Shown piece by piece: positions 9,317-18,105 of a stretch of DNA of 64,000 nucleotides. The stretch is from the NCBI RefSeq assembly GCF_013409425.1, contig NZ_JACCAC010000001.1, positions 2,976,001 to 3,040,000 of the forward strand, in the 5' to 3' direction. The notes beneath the pieces were generated by a model. It was not told where the DNA came from and made no database searches. It saw only the letters and a list, made by a program, of their open reading frames with translations. Source of the DNA: Nocardioides perillae. GTDB taxonomy: Bacteria; Actinomycetota; Actinomycetes; Propionibacteriales; Nocardioidaceae. The position numbers and the translations under genes were made by a program. Within the stretch, counting starts at the first letter, position 1. Each line of letters opens with the position of its first letter.

Positions 9317-11044
9317 TCAGCTCGTGATTGCGCCGTGGGCGGCGGACTGCACGACCTTGGCGTACTTGCCGAGGACACCGCGGGTGTACTTCGGCGGGCG
9401 CGGCGCCCAGCCCTCGCGGCGGGTCGCGACCACGTCGTCCCACGACGAGCCGTCGGCGGGCTCGACCTCGAGCAGCCGGTTGGCCACGTCGAGGGTGATC
9501 CGGTCGCCGTCGGCCACGAAGGCGATCGGACCCGCGTCGACGGCCTCGGGCGCGACGTGGCCGACGCACAGGCCGGTCGTGCCGCCGGAGAAGCGGCCGT
9601 CGGTCAGCAGCAGCACGTCCTTGCCGAGGCCGGCGCCCTTGATGGCACCGGTGATGGCGAGCATCTCGCGCATGCCAGGTCCGCCCTTGGGGCCCTCGTA
9701 GCGGATGACCACGACGTCGCCGGCGACGATGCGGCCCTCGGCGAGCGCGTCCATCGCCGCCCGCTCGCCGTCGAAGACCCGGGCAGTGCCGGTGAAGACC
9801 GACTCGTCGAAGCCGGCCGACTTCACCACCGCGCCCTCGGGGGCCAGCGAACCCTTGAGGATCGTCAGGCCGCCGGTGCGGTGGATCGGCCGGTCGAGCC
9901 CGCGCAGCACCTCGCCGTCGACGGCGGGCGGCGCGATCTCGGCGAGGTTCTCGGCCATCGTCTTGCCGGTCACGGTCAGGACGTCGCCGTGCATGAGGCC
10001 CGCGTCGAGCAGCGCCTTCATCACGACGGGGATGCCGCCGACCTTGTCGACGTCGTTCATGACGAATCGCCCGAACGGCTTGAGGTCGCCGAGGTGCGGC
10101 ACCTTGTCGCCCACCCGGTTGAAGTCGTCGATGGTCAGCTCGACCTCGGCCTCCCGGGCGATCGCGAGCAGGTGCAGCACGGCGTTGGTGGAGCCCCCGA
10201 GCGCCATGACGACGGCGATCGCGTTCTCGAAGGCCTCGCGCGTCATGATCTGGCGTGCGGTGATCCCCCGCCGCAGCATGCCGACGACCGCCTCGCCGGA
10301 GCGGTGGGCGAAGCCGTCGCGGCGGCGGTCGACCGCGGGCGGCGCGGCGGAGCCGGGCAGCGACATGCCCAGCGCCTCGCCGACCGAGGCCATCGTGTTG
10401 GCGGTGTACATGCCGCCGCACGCGCCCTCGCCGGGGCAGATCGCGCGCTCGATGCGGTCGACCTCCTCCCGCGTGATCTTGCCCGCCAGGCACGCGCCGA
10501 CCGCCTCGAAGGCGTCGATGATGGTCACGTCGTTGCCGTCGACCTGGCCGGGCATGATCGAGCCGGCGTAGAGGAACACTGAGGCCAGGTCGAGCCGCGC
10601 CGCGGCCATCAGCATGCCGGGCAGCGACTTGTCGCAGCCGGCGAGCAGCACCGAGCCGTCGAGCCGCTCGGCGTTCATCACGACCTCGACGGAGTCGGCG
10701 ATGACCTCGCGCGAGACCAGCGAGAAGTGCATGCCCTCGTGACCCATCGAGATGCCGTCGGAGACCGAGATGGTGCCGAACTCCAGCGGGTAGCCGCCGG
10801 CGGCGTGCACGCCGTTCTTGACGGCCTTGGCGAGCCGGTCGAGCGAGAGGTTGCAGGGGGTGATCTCGTTCCAGCTCGACGCGACGCCGATCTGCGGCTT
10901 CTCCCAGTCGTCGTCACCCATGCCGACGGCGCGCAGCATGCCGCGGGCGGCGGTCTTCTCGAGACCGTCGGTGACGTCGCGGGAGCGGGGCTTGAGGTCG
11001 GGCTGCTGTGCGGGCCCGTCGGTCCCGCCGGTGCTGCTGGTCAT
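9317..11044 (-). CDS. ilvD: Dihydroxy-acid dehydratase
   Basis: Third enzyme of branched-chain amino acid synthesis (575 residues), dehydrating 2,3-dihydroxy-3-methyl acids to 2-oxo acids with an Fe-S cluster. Cluster and metal motifs are seen as [17 protein letters not shown] and [16 protein letters not shown]. The ATG at 11044 is chosen because TAGGCT sits 7 bases upstream (11057-11052) and the usual N-terminus follows; an ATG eight codons earlier falls on that hexamer. It lies apart from ilvBNC, as in mycobacteria, and is coupled at its 3' end to kynU. Confidence 0.96.
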   Translation of the reverse strand: MTSSTGGTDGPAQQPDLKPRSRDVTDGLEKTAARGMLRAVGMGDDDWEKPQIGVASSWNEITPCNLSLDRLAKAVKNGVHAAGGYPLEFGTISVSDGISMGHEGMHFSLVSREVIADSVEVVMNAERLDGSVLLAGCDKSLPGMLMAAARLDLASVFLYAGSIMPGQVDGNDVTIIDAFEAVGACLAGKITREEVDRIERAICPGEGACGGMYTANTMASVGEALGMSLPGSAAPPAVDRRRDGFAHRSGEAVVGMLRRGITARQIMTREAFENAIAVVMALGGSTNAVLHLLAIAREAEVELTIDDFNRVGDKVPHLGDLKPFGRFVMNDVDKVGGIPVVMKALLDAGLMHGDVLTVTGKTMAENLAEIAPPAVDGEVLRGLDRPIHRTGGLTILKGSLAPEGAVVKSAGFDESVFTGTARVFDGERAAMDALAEGRIVAGDVVVIRYEGPKGGPGMREMLAITGAIKGAGLGKDVLLLTDGRFSGGTTGLCVGHVAPEAVDAGPIAFVADGDRITLDVANRLLEVEPADGSSWDDVVATRREGWAPRPPKYTRGVLGKYAKVVQSAAHGAITS

Positions 11045-11121
11045 GGGCGCCAGCCTAGGTGGCCCCACCGCCGCCCGCGCCCCGGTCTCAACCGTGCGCC
11101 CGCGCGACCTAGCCTGGAGGG
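11045..11121. promoter_or_regulatory. Divergent promoters ilvD / HAD-GH65
   Basis: In 77 bases two -10-like hexamers face away from each other: TAGGCT on the minus strand (11057-11052), 7 bases before the ilvD ATG, and TAGCCT on the plus strand (11110-11115), 6 bases before the HAD GTG. Both imply transcripts that start at or next to the start codon. No clear -35 consensus is visible. Confidence 0.6.
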
Positions 11122-11901
11122 GTGAACCCGGAGACCCCTGCTCCCCCGTCCTCGCGCGTCGACTGGTCCAGCGTCGACGCGGTGCTCTTCGACCTCGACG
11201 GCGTGGTGACGCCGACCGCCGAGGTGCACATGCGTGCGTGGACCGAGCTGTTCACGACGTGGCTGGAGCAGCACCGCGAGGACCCGGCGTACGCCGGGGC
11301 CGACCTCGGGCCGTACACCGACGGCGACTACTTCGCCCACGTCGACGGCAAGCCGCGCTACGACGGCGTGCGCGACCTGCTCGCCTCGCGCGGTGTCACC
11401 CTCCCCGAGGGCACGCCCGACGACCCGCCGAGCGCCGAGACGGTCTGCGGCCTCGGCAACCGCAAGAACGACGCCTTCAACGCCGTGCTCGCGCGCGACG
11501 GGGTCGTGGCCTACCCCGGCTCGGTCGCCCTGCTCGACCACCTGCGCGAGCGGGGCCTGCCGCTCGCGGTCGTGTCCTCCTCGGCCAACGCTCCCGCCGT
11601 GCTGGAGGCGGCCGGGCTGCTCGACCGCTTCGCCACCGTCGTGAGCGGTGCGGTCGCCGTCGAGCTCGACCTGCCCGGCAAGCCCGCACCCGACACGTTC
11701 GTCCACGCGGCGCGCGTGCTCGGCGCGGAGCCGGACCGCGCGGTGGTGCTCGAGGACGCCGTCTCCGGCGTGCGCGCCGGGGTCGCCGGCGGTTTCGCGG
11801 TCGTCGTCGGCGTCGACCGCGGCGCGGGCGACGCGCTGGCCGCCGCCGGGGCCCACCTGGTCGTCGCGGACCTCGCCGAGCTCGTGGGGCCCGGCGCGTG
11901 A
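11122..11901 (+). CDS. HAD-family beta-phosphoglucomutase-like hydrolase
   Basis: A 259-residue HAD-superfamily protein of the beta-phosphoglucomutase branch. The nucleophile and acid/base aspartates are D24 and D26 in FDLDGVV; the cap domain follows, with GNRKNDAFN, then [16 protein letters not shown] and [11 protein letters not shown] motifs. It likely converts beta-glucose 1-phosphate to glucose 6-phosphate. Its GTGA overlap with the GH65 gene supports this, because inverting GH65 phosphorylases release beta-glucose 1-phosphate. The GTG start is immediately preceded by GGAGGG, too close for a ribosome site, and by TAGCCT as a leaderless-type -10. Confidence 0.9.
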   Translation: MNPETPAPPSSRVDWSSVDAVLFDLDGVVTPTAEVHMRAWTELFTTWLEQHREDPAYAGADLGPYTDGDYFAHVDGKPRYDGVRDLLASRGVTLPEGTPDDPPSAETVCGLGNRKNDAFNAVLARDGVVAYPGSVALLDHLRERGLPLAVVSSSANAPAVLEAAGLLDRFATVVSGAVAVELDLPGKPAPDTFVHAARVLGAEPDRAVVLEDAVSGVRAGVAGGFAVVVGVDRGAGDALAAAGAHLVVADLAELVGPGA

Positions 11902-14555
11902 AGCGCGGCTACGACCCGGCCGACGACCCCGACCCGCTCGACCGGGGCCGCTTCCCGGTGGACCCGTGGCGGCTGGTCGAGACGGCCTACGACCCCGCTG
12001 ACCTCGGCGTCACCGAGACCCTCTTCAGCGTCGGCAACGGCTACCTCGGGATGCGTGCCAACCCCGAGGAGGGGCGCGACGCCCACACCCACGGCACCTT
12101 CGTCAACGGCTTCCACGAGACCTGGGACATCCACCACGCCGAGTCGGCCTTCGGCTTCGCGCGGACGGGCCAGACGATCGTCAACGTGCCCGACGCCAAG
12201 GTCGTGAAGATCTACGTCGACGACGAGCCGCTGATCCTCGGCACGGCCGACCTCGAGCACTACGAGCGCTCCCTGGACTTCCGCGACGGGGTGCTGCGGC
12301 GCAGCCTGGTGTGGCGCACACCGGCCGGCAAGCGGGTGCGGGTGGAGTCGACCCGGTGCGTCTCGATGGTCGAGCGGCACCTCGCGCTGATCACGCTCGA
12401 GGTCGAGATGCTCGACGGCGACGCGCCGGTCGTCATCTCCTCGCAGATCCTCAACCGGCAGGACGGCGAGGACGAGTACCACGTGCCGGCCGCCGCCATG
12501 GGCGAGGGCGTGGACCCCCGCAAGGCCAGCCGCTTCACCGGTCGGGTGCTGCTGCCCCAGGCCCACACCGTCGACGGCGGCGACGACCGTGCCCGCATGC
12601 TGCTCGGCTTCCGCACCGCCCGCTCGGGCATGACGATCGCCGTGGCCGCCGACCACGTGCTGCGCACCGACGACGCGGTGGAGTGCGTGCGCAGCGCGGA
12701 GCCCGACCAGGCCAAGGCGGTCTACCGCGTGGCGGCGACCCGTGGCCGACCGGTCGTGCTGCACAAGTTCGTCAGCGTCCACACCTCCCGCGGCGTGCCC
12801 GTGCGTGAGCTGTCCGACCGGTGCGACCGCACCCTCGACCGCGCGCGCCGGCACGGCGTCGAGCACTACCACCGCGCCCAGCGGGAGTGGTACGACGCCT
12901 GGTGGGAGGACGCCGACGTCACCCTCCGCACCACCGGGGCCGACCCGGGCGCCGGCTCGGTGCACGCCGGCGAGGAGCGCGGCCACCTGCAACAGGCGGT
13001 CCGATTCAACCTGCTGGCACTGGCCCAGGCGAGCGCTCGCGCCGACCAGCAGGGCGTGCCGGCCAAGGGCGTGACGGGCTCGGGCTACGAGGGCCACTAC
13101 TTCTGGGACACCGAGGTCTACGTCGCGCCCTTCCTCACCTACACGCGCCCCGAGGTCGCGCGCAACGTGCTCCACTTCCGCCGCCGGATGCTGCCCGCCG
13201 CGCGTGCCCGCGCCCGCGAGATGGCGCAGAGCGGCGCGCTCTTCCCCTGGCGCACCATCAACGGCGAGGAGGCCTCGGCCTACTACGCGGCCGGCACCGC
13301 GCAGGTCCACATCGACGCCGACGTCGCCTACGCCCTCGCGAAGTACGTCGACGCCACCGGCGACACCGGCTTCCTCGTGCGCGACGGGGTCGACGTGCTC
13401 GTCGAGACCGCGCGGATGTGGACCGAGCTGGGCTTCTGGCGCACCAACGGTGAGCCCTCCTTCCACATCCACGGCGTGACCGGCCCCGACGAGTACACGA
13501 CGGTGGTCAACAACAACCTGTTCACCAACGTGATGGCGCGCCTCAACCTCGAGCGCGCCGCGGACGCCGTCGAGCAGGTGCGCGACCTCGACCGCGCGGC
13601 GTACGACCGGGCGGTGCACCGCCTCGACCTGCGCCCCGGCGAGGTGGAGGAGTGGCGCCGCTGCGCGGCCGGGATGACCATCCCCTTCGACGAGGGGCTG
13701 GGCATCCACCCCCAGGACGACCACTTCCTCGACCGCGAGGTCTGGGACCTCTCCCGCACCCCGAGCGAGCTGCGCCCCCTGCTGCTGCACTACCACCCGC
13801 TGGTGATCTACCGCTTCCAGGTGCTCAAGCAGGCCGACGTCGTGCTGGCGCTCTTCCTGCAGGGCGACCGCTTCACCCCGGAGCAGAAGAAGGCCGACTT
13901 CGAGTACTACGACCCGATCACGACGGGCGACTCCACGCTGTCCGCCGTCGTGCAGTCGGTCATCGCCGCCGAGGTGGGCTACCACGAGGTCGCCCTCGAC
14001 TACTTCCACCGGGCGGCCTACGTCGACCTCGCCGACCTCCACGCCAACACCGTCGACGGCCTGCACATCGCGTCGGCCGGCGGTGTGTGGACCGCGCTGG
14101 TGGCCGGCTTCGGCGGCATGCGCGACCACGGTGGCCGGCTCCACCTCGACCCCCGGCTGCCCGTCGGGTGGGAGGAGCTGCGCTTCCGCCTGCGCTGGCG
14201 CGGCAGCAGGCTGCAGGTGACCGTGCGCGAGGCCCACCTCGACCTCGAGGTGCTCGAGGCCGGCGACGAGGCGGGCGTGGTGGTGGACGTGCGCGGCACC
14301 GACCACGAGGTCGCGCCCGGACGACCGGTCTCGCTCGACCTCGACGGGCACGGGCCGCGCCAGGACGGCACCCTCGGCACCCGCCCGCTGATCGGCGGAC
14401 GGCGCGCGGACGGCAGCCGGATCACGGCCGGGGTGCCCGAGCCGGCCCACCGCGACCTGCACGACGGGCACCTGCCGCGACCCGACGTGCCCGAGGAGCA
14501 GACCGCCTCGCACGCCGGGCCGCGGCTCAGCAGCGAGCCGCCCGCAGGCACATGA
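11898..14555 (+). CDS. Glycoside hydrolase family 65 phosphorylase (maltose/trehalose/kojibiose type)
   Basis: 885 residues with the GH65 layout: N-terminal beta-sandwich (SVGNGYLGMR), linker, (alpha/alpha)6 catalytic barrel and small C-terminal domain. The general acid is E532 in GVTGPDEYTTVVNNN; the phosphate/substrate loop RFNLLALAQASA and KGVTGSGYEGHYFWDTE are also present. It cleaves an alpha-linked glucose disaccharide with inorganic phosphate to beta-glucose 1-phosphate plus glucose. The exact disaccharide cannot be read from sequence. The GTG at 11898 overlaps the HAD stop, so the pair forms an ATP-sparing disaccharide route. Its last 29 bases overlap the convergent BNR-repeat gene. 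Confidence 0.93.
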   Translation: MKRGYDPADDPDPLDRGRFPVDPWRLVETAYDPADLGVTETLFSVGNGYLGMRANPEEGRDAHTHGTFVNGFHETWDIHHAESAFGFARTGQTIVNVPDAKVVKIYVDDEPLILGTADLEHYERSLDFRDGVLRRSLVWRTPAGKRVRVESTRCVSMVERHLALITLEVEMLDGDAPVVISSQILNRQDGEDEYHVPAAAMGEGVDPRKASRFTGRVLLPQAHTVDGGDDRARMLLGFRTARSGMTIAVAADHVLRTDDAVECVRSAEPDQAKAVYRVAATRGRPVVLHKFVSVHTSRGVPVRELSDRCDRTLDRARRHGVEHYHRAQREWYDAWWEDADVTLRTTGADPGAGSVHAGEERGHLQQAVRFNLLALAQASARADQQGVPAKGVTGSGYEGHYFWDTEVYVAPFLTYTRPEVARNVLHFRRRMLPAARARAREMAQSGALFPWRTINGEEASAYYAAGTAQVHIDADVAYALAKYVDATGDTGFLVRDGVDVLVETARMWTELGFWRTNGEPSFHIHGVTGPDEYTTVVNNNLFTNVMARLNLERAADAVEQVRDLDRAAYDRAVHRLDLRPGEVEEWRRCAAGMTIPFDEGLGIHPQDDHFLDREVWDLSRTPSELRPLLLHYHPLVIYRFQVLKQADVVLALFLQGDRFTPEQKKADFEYYDPITTGDSTLSAVVQSVIAAEVGYHEVALDYFHRAAYVDLADLHANTVDGLHIASAGGVWTALVAGFGGMRDHGGRLHLDPRLPVGWEELRFRLRWRGSRLQVTVREAHLDLEVLEAGDEAGVVVDVRGTDHEVAPGRPVSLDLDGHGPRQDGTLGTRPLIGGRRADGSRITAGVPEPAHRDLHDGHLPRPDVPEEQTASHAGPRLSSEPPAGT

Positions 14556-15681
14556 CGTCGGGGAGGTCGCGCGCGACCTCCCGCCAGCGACCCCCGTCGA
14601 CCGACAGCCAGACGCTGCCGTTGCGCGCGCCCAGCCACAGACCCGACCGCTCGTGGTCGTCGGCGGTCATCGCGTCGCGCATCACCCCCACCCAGAAACC
14701 GTCGGGCAGGCCCTCGTCGTGGGCCGCCCAGGTCGCACCGGCGTCCGGGGAGCGCCACACGCGGGCGCGCCCCTCGGGCGGGAAGCGGCCCTCCCCGCCG
14801 CCGAGCGGGAAGACGTGGACGGTGTCGGGACGGTGGGGGTGCACCACGACCGGGAAGCCGAAGTCGCTCGGCAGCCCCGCGGCGATCGACGCCCACGAGC
14901 CGCCCTCGTCGTCCGAGCGGTAGACGCCGCCGTGGTTCTGCAGGAACAGCCGCTCGGGGTGCGCGGGGTGGCGCGCCACCTTGTGCACGCACTGGCCGAA
15001 CTCCGGGTAGTGCGCGCCGTCGGGGAAGAACTCGGCCTTCAGGCCGCGGTTGCGCGGCTCCCAGGTCGCTCCGCCGTCGGTGGTGGCGTAGACCCCGCCG
15101 GTCGAGATCGCCGCCACCAGCCGGTCGGGGTCGGTCGGGTGCGGCAGCAGGGTGTGGAAGGCCTGTCCACCGAAACCCTCCCCCCACTCCGCGCGGTGCG
15201 GGTGGTCCCACAGCCCCCGCACCAGCTCCCAGGTCTCGCCGTCGTCGGTCGAGCGGAACACCGCGCCAGGCTCGGTGCCGGCCCACAGCTCGCCGGCCCG
15301 GGCACCGGGCTGCAGCTGCCACACGCGCTCGACCGAGGCGTCGACGTCGTCGGGGAAGCGTGGGACGCCCGCCTCGACCCACGTCTCACCCAGGTCGTCG
15401 GAGCGCACCAGCGTCGGCCCCAGCCACGACGACGCGGTGGCGGCCCACAGCCGCGGCGGCCCGCTGTCGGACGGAGGCGTGACGAGGCAGGCGTAGACCT
15501 CCGTCATGGCGGCGTGGGGACCGCTCCACGCCCACGCCGCGCGTGCCCCGTCGGACCGGCCGACCCACAGGCCCTTCCGGGTGCCCACGAGCACCACCGT
15601 GTCCTGCCCCGTGCCCTGCTCCGTGCCCTGCCCCGTGCCCTGCTCTGTGCCCTGCCCCGTGCCGTGCTCTGTGCCGTCCAC
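14527..15681 (-). CDS. BNR/sialidase-like beta-propeller protein
   Basis: About 384 residues, mostly a beta-propeller built of BNR/Asp-box blades: RSDDLGETW, RSTDDGETW, ATTDGGATW, RSDDEGGSW, RSPDAGATW, LSVDGGRW. Proteins of this kind are usually annotated as exo-sialidase or photosynthesis-stability-factor-like; no enzymatic residues can be assigned. The start is uncertain: GTG at 15681 has AGGAGG 4 bases upstream, while the frame opens further to 15741. The first 24 residues are a Gly-Thr-Glu/Gly-Gln repeat encoded by a tandem DNA repeat, ahead of VVLVGTRKGLWVG where the fold begins. No signal peptide is visible. Confidence 0.78.
   Translation of the reverse strand: MDGTEHGTGQGTEQGTGQGTEQGTGQDTVVLVGTRKGLWVGRSDGARAAWAWSGPHAAMTEVYACLVTPPSDSGPPRLWAATASSWLGPTLVRSDDLGETWVEAGVPRFPDDVDASVERVWQLQPGARAGELWAGTEPGAVFRSTDDGETWELVRGLWDHPHRAEWGEGFGGQAFHTLLPHPTDPDRLVAAISTGGVYATTDGGATWEPRNRGLKAEFFPDGAHYPEFGQCVHKVARHPAHPERLFLQNHGGVYRSDDEGGSWASIAAGLPSDFGFPVVVHPHRPDTVHVFPLGGGEGRFPPEGRARVWRSPDAGATWAAHDEGLPDGFWVGVMRDAMTADDHERSGLWLGARNGSVWLSVDGGRWREVARDLPDVMCLRAARC
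15598..15676. repeat. 12-bp tandem repeat inside BNR gene
   Basis: About six and a half units of a 12-base repeat (plus-strand CCGTGCCCTGCC/T), grouped as a 24-base higher-order unit. It encodes the Gly-Thr-rich N-terminus in the minus-strand gene. Confidence 0.85.
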
Positions 15682-15791
15682 CGTGCCTCCTGCTCGCCGT
15701 GCCCTGCCGCCCGCCGTCCGGCCGACCGTAGTGGTGACCACCGACGGCGCCCAGGGTCATCGGTCGCGTCGTAGCCAGGCAGACTGCGGGG

Positions 15792-16673
15792 GTGCCGGCC
15801 ACGACCTCGCCCCGCCTCCCGGCCGTCTGGCTCGTGCTCGTCGGCATCGCGTCGGTGCAGCTCGGGGCTGCGGTGGCCAAGGGCCTCTTCGACGAGCTCT
15901 CCCCCACCGCGCTGGTGTGGCTGCGCCTCGTGACCAGCGCCGTGGTGCTCGCCGCGATCGCCCGCCCTCGCGTGCGCGGGCTGGGTCGGGCGGAGTGGAG
16001 CGTCGTGCTGGCCTTCGGCGCCAGCCTGGCGCTGATGAACTGGGCGATCTACCAGTCCTTCGCCCGCATCCCGCTCGGGATCGCGGTCACCTTGGAGTTC
16101 GTCGGCCCGCTCGCCGTCGCGCTGCTCGGCAGCCGTCGCCCGCGCGACCTGCTGTGGGTCGCGCTCGCGGCGGGCGGCGTGGTGCTGCTCGGGCTGCAGC
16201 CGGCGTCGCTCACGGCGGCTGGCGTGGCGCTGGCGCTGCTCGCGGGCGCCGCGTGGGCGGCGTACATCCTGCTGAGCGCACGCACCGGACGGCTGTGGTC
16301 GGGGCTCGACGGCCTGGCGCTCGCCAGCGTTGTCGCCGCCCTGCTCCTCGCCCCGGCCGCGATCCCGTCGGGCGGCGCCGACCTGCTCGACCCGCGGCTG
16401 CTCCTCCTCGGCGCCGTCGTCGGTCTCCTCAGCTCGGTGGTGCCCTACAGCCTCGAGATGGTCGCGCTGCGCACCCTGCGGCCGGCCACCTTCGGCATCC
16501 TGATGAGCCTGGAGCCGGCGGCTGCGGCACTCGCCGGGCTGCTGGTGCTGCGCGAGCTGCTCACGCCGCTGCAGCTGCTGGCCCTGGCGTGCGTCGTGGC
16601 CGCCAGCGTCGGTGCGACCCGGAGCTCGCGCCGGGCCGACCCCGGCCCGGAGGAGGTCGTGGCGAGCGGGTGA
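15792..16673 (+). CDS. EamA/DMT-superfamily transporter
   Basis: A 293-residue drug/metabolite transporter-family membrane protein with two EamA repeats and about ten hydrophobic segments (for example LVLVGIASVQLGAAVAKGLF and WVALAAGGVVLLGLQPASL). Members of the RhtA-like branch export amino acids or other small metabolites; the substrate here is unknown. The GTG at 15792 has CAGACT 6 bases upstream (15780-15785), consistent with a leaderless start. It is divergent from the BNR gene, 110 bases apart. The C-terminus is a short charged tail. Confidence 0.88.
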   Translation: MPATTSPRLPAVWLVLVGIASVQLGAAVAKGLFDELSPTALVWLRLVTSAVVLAAIARPRVRGLGRAEWSVVLAFGASLALMNWAIYQSFARIPLGIAVTLEFVGPLAVALLGSRRPRDLLWVALAAGGVVLLGLQPASLTAAGVALALLAGAAWAAYILLSARTGRLWSGLDGLALASVVAALLLAPAAIPSGGADLLDPRLLLLGAVVGLLSSVVPYSLEMVALRTLRPATFGILMSLEPAAAALAGLLVLRELLTPLQLLALACVVAASVGATRSSRRADPGPEEVVASG

Positions 16674-16784
16674 GGCCCCCCTCGCGCCGGGCCCCGGTCG
16701 GCGCCGGAGCTCGTCACGTGCTCGTCACCCAGTGTTGACGAGAGGGGTCTCCCGCGGCGGCTGCGACGGGGCTAGGTTCGCCGG

Positions 16785-17033
16785 GTGACCTCGTCGCTGC
16801 GCCGCCTCCCCCGCGTCCCGCGCCCCGTGCTCCGGTGGGCCGGGGAGCGCGTCCAGCGGTGGTCCGAGGCGTCCGTGCAGGGCTCACGCCGCAACGCGAT
16901 GGTCGCGGCCACCGCCCTGACCCAGCGCCGCGTCGAGGCGCGCGAGGTGACCGACTACCTCGCCTCGCTGCACGGTCCCGCGGTCGCCTCGCCGCACGAC
17001 GCGCACGGTGACGCTGCGCACGCCCGCCGCTGA
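16785..17033 (+). CDS. Small basic hypothetical protein
   Basis: An 82-residue arginine-rich frame not resembling a family I know. The start is supported by TAGGTT exactly 6 bases before the GTG (16773-16778), the same leaderless arrangement as its neighbours. A helix-prone middle (VAATALTQRRVEAREVTDYLASL) is followed by a His/Ala-rich tail. No signal peptide or membrane segment. It stands alone between the EamA transporter and the hydrolase. The 111-base gap upstream has a 7-bp inverted repeat CTCGTCA/TGACGAG (16721-16742) that could be a terminator for the transporter or an operator. Confidence 0.55.
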   Translation: MTSSLRRLPRVPRPVLRWAGERVQRWSEASVQGSRRNAMVAATALTQRRVEAREVTDYLASLHGPAVASPHDAHGDAAHARR

Positions 17034-17062
17034 GAGGGGCCTCGCTGCGGCATGATCCGCCC

Positions 17063-18043
17063 ATGGCTGCTCGTCCGTCCCGCTCCGCTGCCGCGCCCGC
17101 TCCACGCGACCCTGCACCCGTGGCCGCACCCGAGGCCGCGCCCGGCGCCGCACCGGGCCTCCGCTTCCACGACGTCGTCTCCGCCGACGGCACCCGCCTG
17201 CGCGCGTGGGACAACGGCGCCGAGGGCCCGACCGTCCTGCTGTGCAACGGCCTCGGCACCAACCCGTGGGCCTGGCCCGCCCTGCTCGACCCGGCCTGCG
17301 GCGTCCACGTGGTCTCCTGGCAGCACCGCGGCACCGGGGGCTCGGAGCGGCCGGCCGACCCCGACCACACCGGCATCGACGCCTTCGTCGAGGACGCCGT
17401 CGCCGTGCTCGACGACGCCGGGCTTGACCGCGTGCCGGCGGTCGGCTGGTCGATGGGCGTCAACACCGCCTTCGAGCTGGCGCTGCTCCACCCGGACCGC
17501 GTCAGCGGCCTCTTCGCCGTCGCCGGGGTGCCGGGTCGCACGTTCGGCAGCATGCTGGGGCCGCTCGGCCTCCCCCGGCTCCTCAACGAGGCGGTCACCG
17601 TCAACGCCGCCCGCCTCGCCCGCCGCGCCGGACCCGTGCTCAACCCCGTCGCCCGCCGCCTGCCGGTCGGCCCCCGCGCGATCGCCGCGCTGTCGCACAG
17701 CGGCTTCATGCTCCCCGTCGCCGACGCCGAGGTGGCGGCCCGGGCGGTGCAGGAGTTCCTCACCACGCCGCTCGACTGGTACTTCCACATGGCGCTGCGC
17801 ACCCACCAGCACGACCGCGTGCCGTTGAGCCGCCTCGACGTGCCGGCGGCCTTCGTCGCCGGCCGCTGGGACCTGCTCGCCGGCACCCGCGACATGCGCA
17901 CGGCCGCCGAGCGCATGCGCGACGCGGAGTACGTCGAGCTGCGGGGCTCGCACTTCCTGCCCCTGGAGCAGCCGGGCGAGGTCCACACCCGGCTGCTCGC
18001 CTTCCTGGCCCGCCTCGACGGCAACGAGGAACCCGGGGCCTGA
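17063..18043 (+). CDS. Alpha/beta hydrolase
   Basis: A 326-residue alpha/beta-hydrolase-fold protein. The oxyanion region LLCNGLGTNPWAW and HRGTGGS precede the nucleophile elbow GWSMGVNTA (serine nucleophile). A catalytic His is likely in GSHFLPLEQPGEV near the C-terminus, and the acid in AGRWDLLAG. The N-terminal 30 residues are Ala/Pro-rich and probably disordered, with no convincing signal peptide. The ATG at 17063 has CATGAT 6 bases upstream (17051-17056). It converges on the phospholipase D-like gene across a long palindrome. Esterase, lipase and haloperoxidase-like activities are all possible. Confidence 0.88.
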   Translation: MAARPSRSAAAPAPRDPAPVAAPEAAPGAAPGLRFHDVVSADGTRLRAWDNGAEGPTVLLCNGLGTNPWAWPALLDPACGVHVVSWQHRGTGGSERPADPDHTGIDAFVEDAVAVLDDAGLDRVPAVGWSMGVNTAFELALLHPDRVSGLFAVAGVPGRTFGSMLGPLGLPRLLNEAVTVNAARLARRAGPVLNPVARRLPVGPRAIAALSHSGFMLPVADAEVAARAVQEFLTTPLDWYFHMALRTHQHDRVPLSRLDVPAAFVAGRWDLLAGTRDMRTAAERMRDAEYVELRGSHFLPLEQPGEVHTRLLAFLARLDGNEEPGA

Positions 18044-18048
18044 GCAGC

Positions 18049-18090
18049 CGCACCCGAGGTGACCGGCGGCCGCCGGTCACCTCGGGTGCG
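18049..18090. terminator. Perfect 42-bp palindrome between convergent genes
   Basis: 21 bases are followed directly by their exact reverse complement, ending 15 bases before the phospholipase D-like stop. It lies just beyond the stop of the hydrolase gene and can fold on either RNA strand. No T-run flanks it. Probably a bidirectional terminator or mRNA 3'-end stabiliser. Confidence 0.75.
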
Positions 18091-18105
18091 TCGTCGGGGT
18101 GCGGC

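Noticed and set aside
11116-11121. GGAGGG before the HAD GTG as a Shine-Dalgarno site
   Set aside because: It touches the start codon, leaving no spacing; the TAGCCT hexamer 6 bases upstream explains the context better.
11045-14555. HAD-GH65 pair as a horizontally acquired island
   Set aside because: Base composition, codon use and the leaderless-type promoter match the neighbours, and no mobile-element trace flanks it.
16714-18024. Long minus-strand open frame opposite the alpha/beta hydrolase
   Set aside because: The plus strand encodes a well-formed hydrolase with a nucleophile elbow; the opposite frame shows no family motif.
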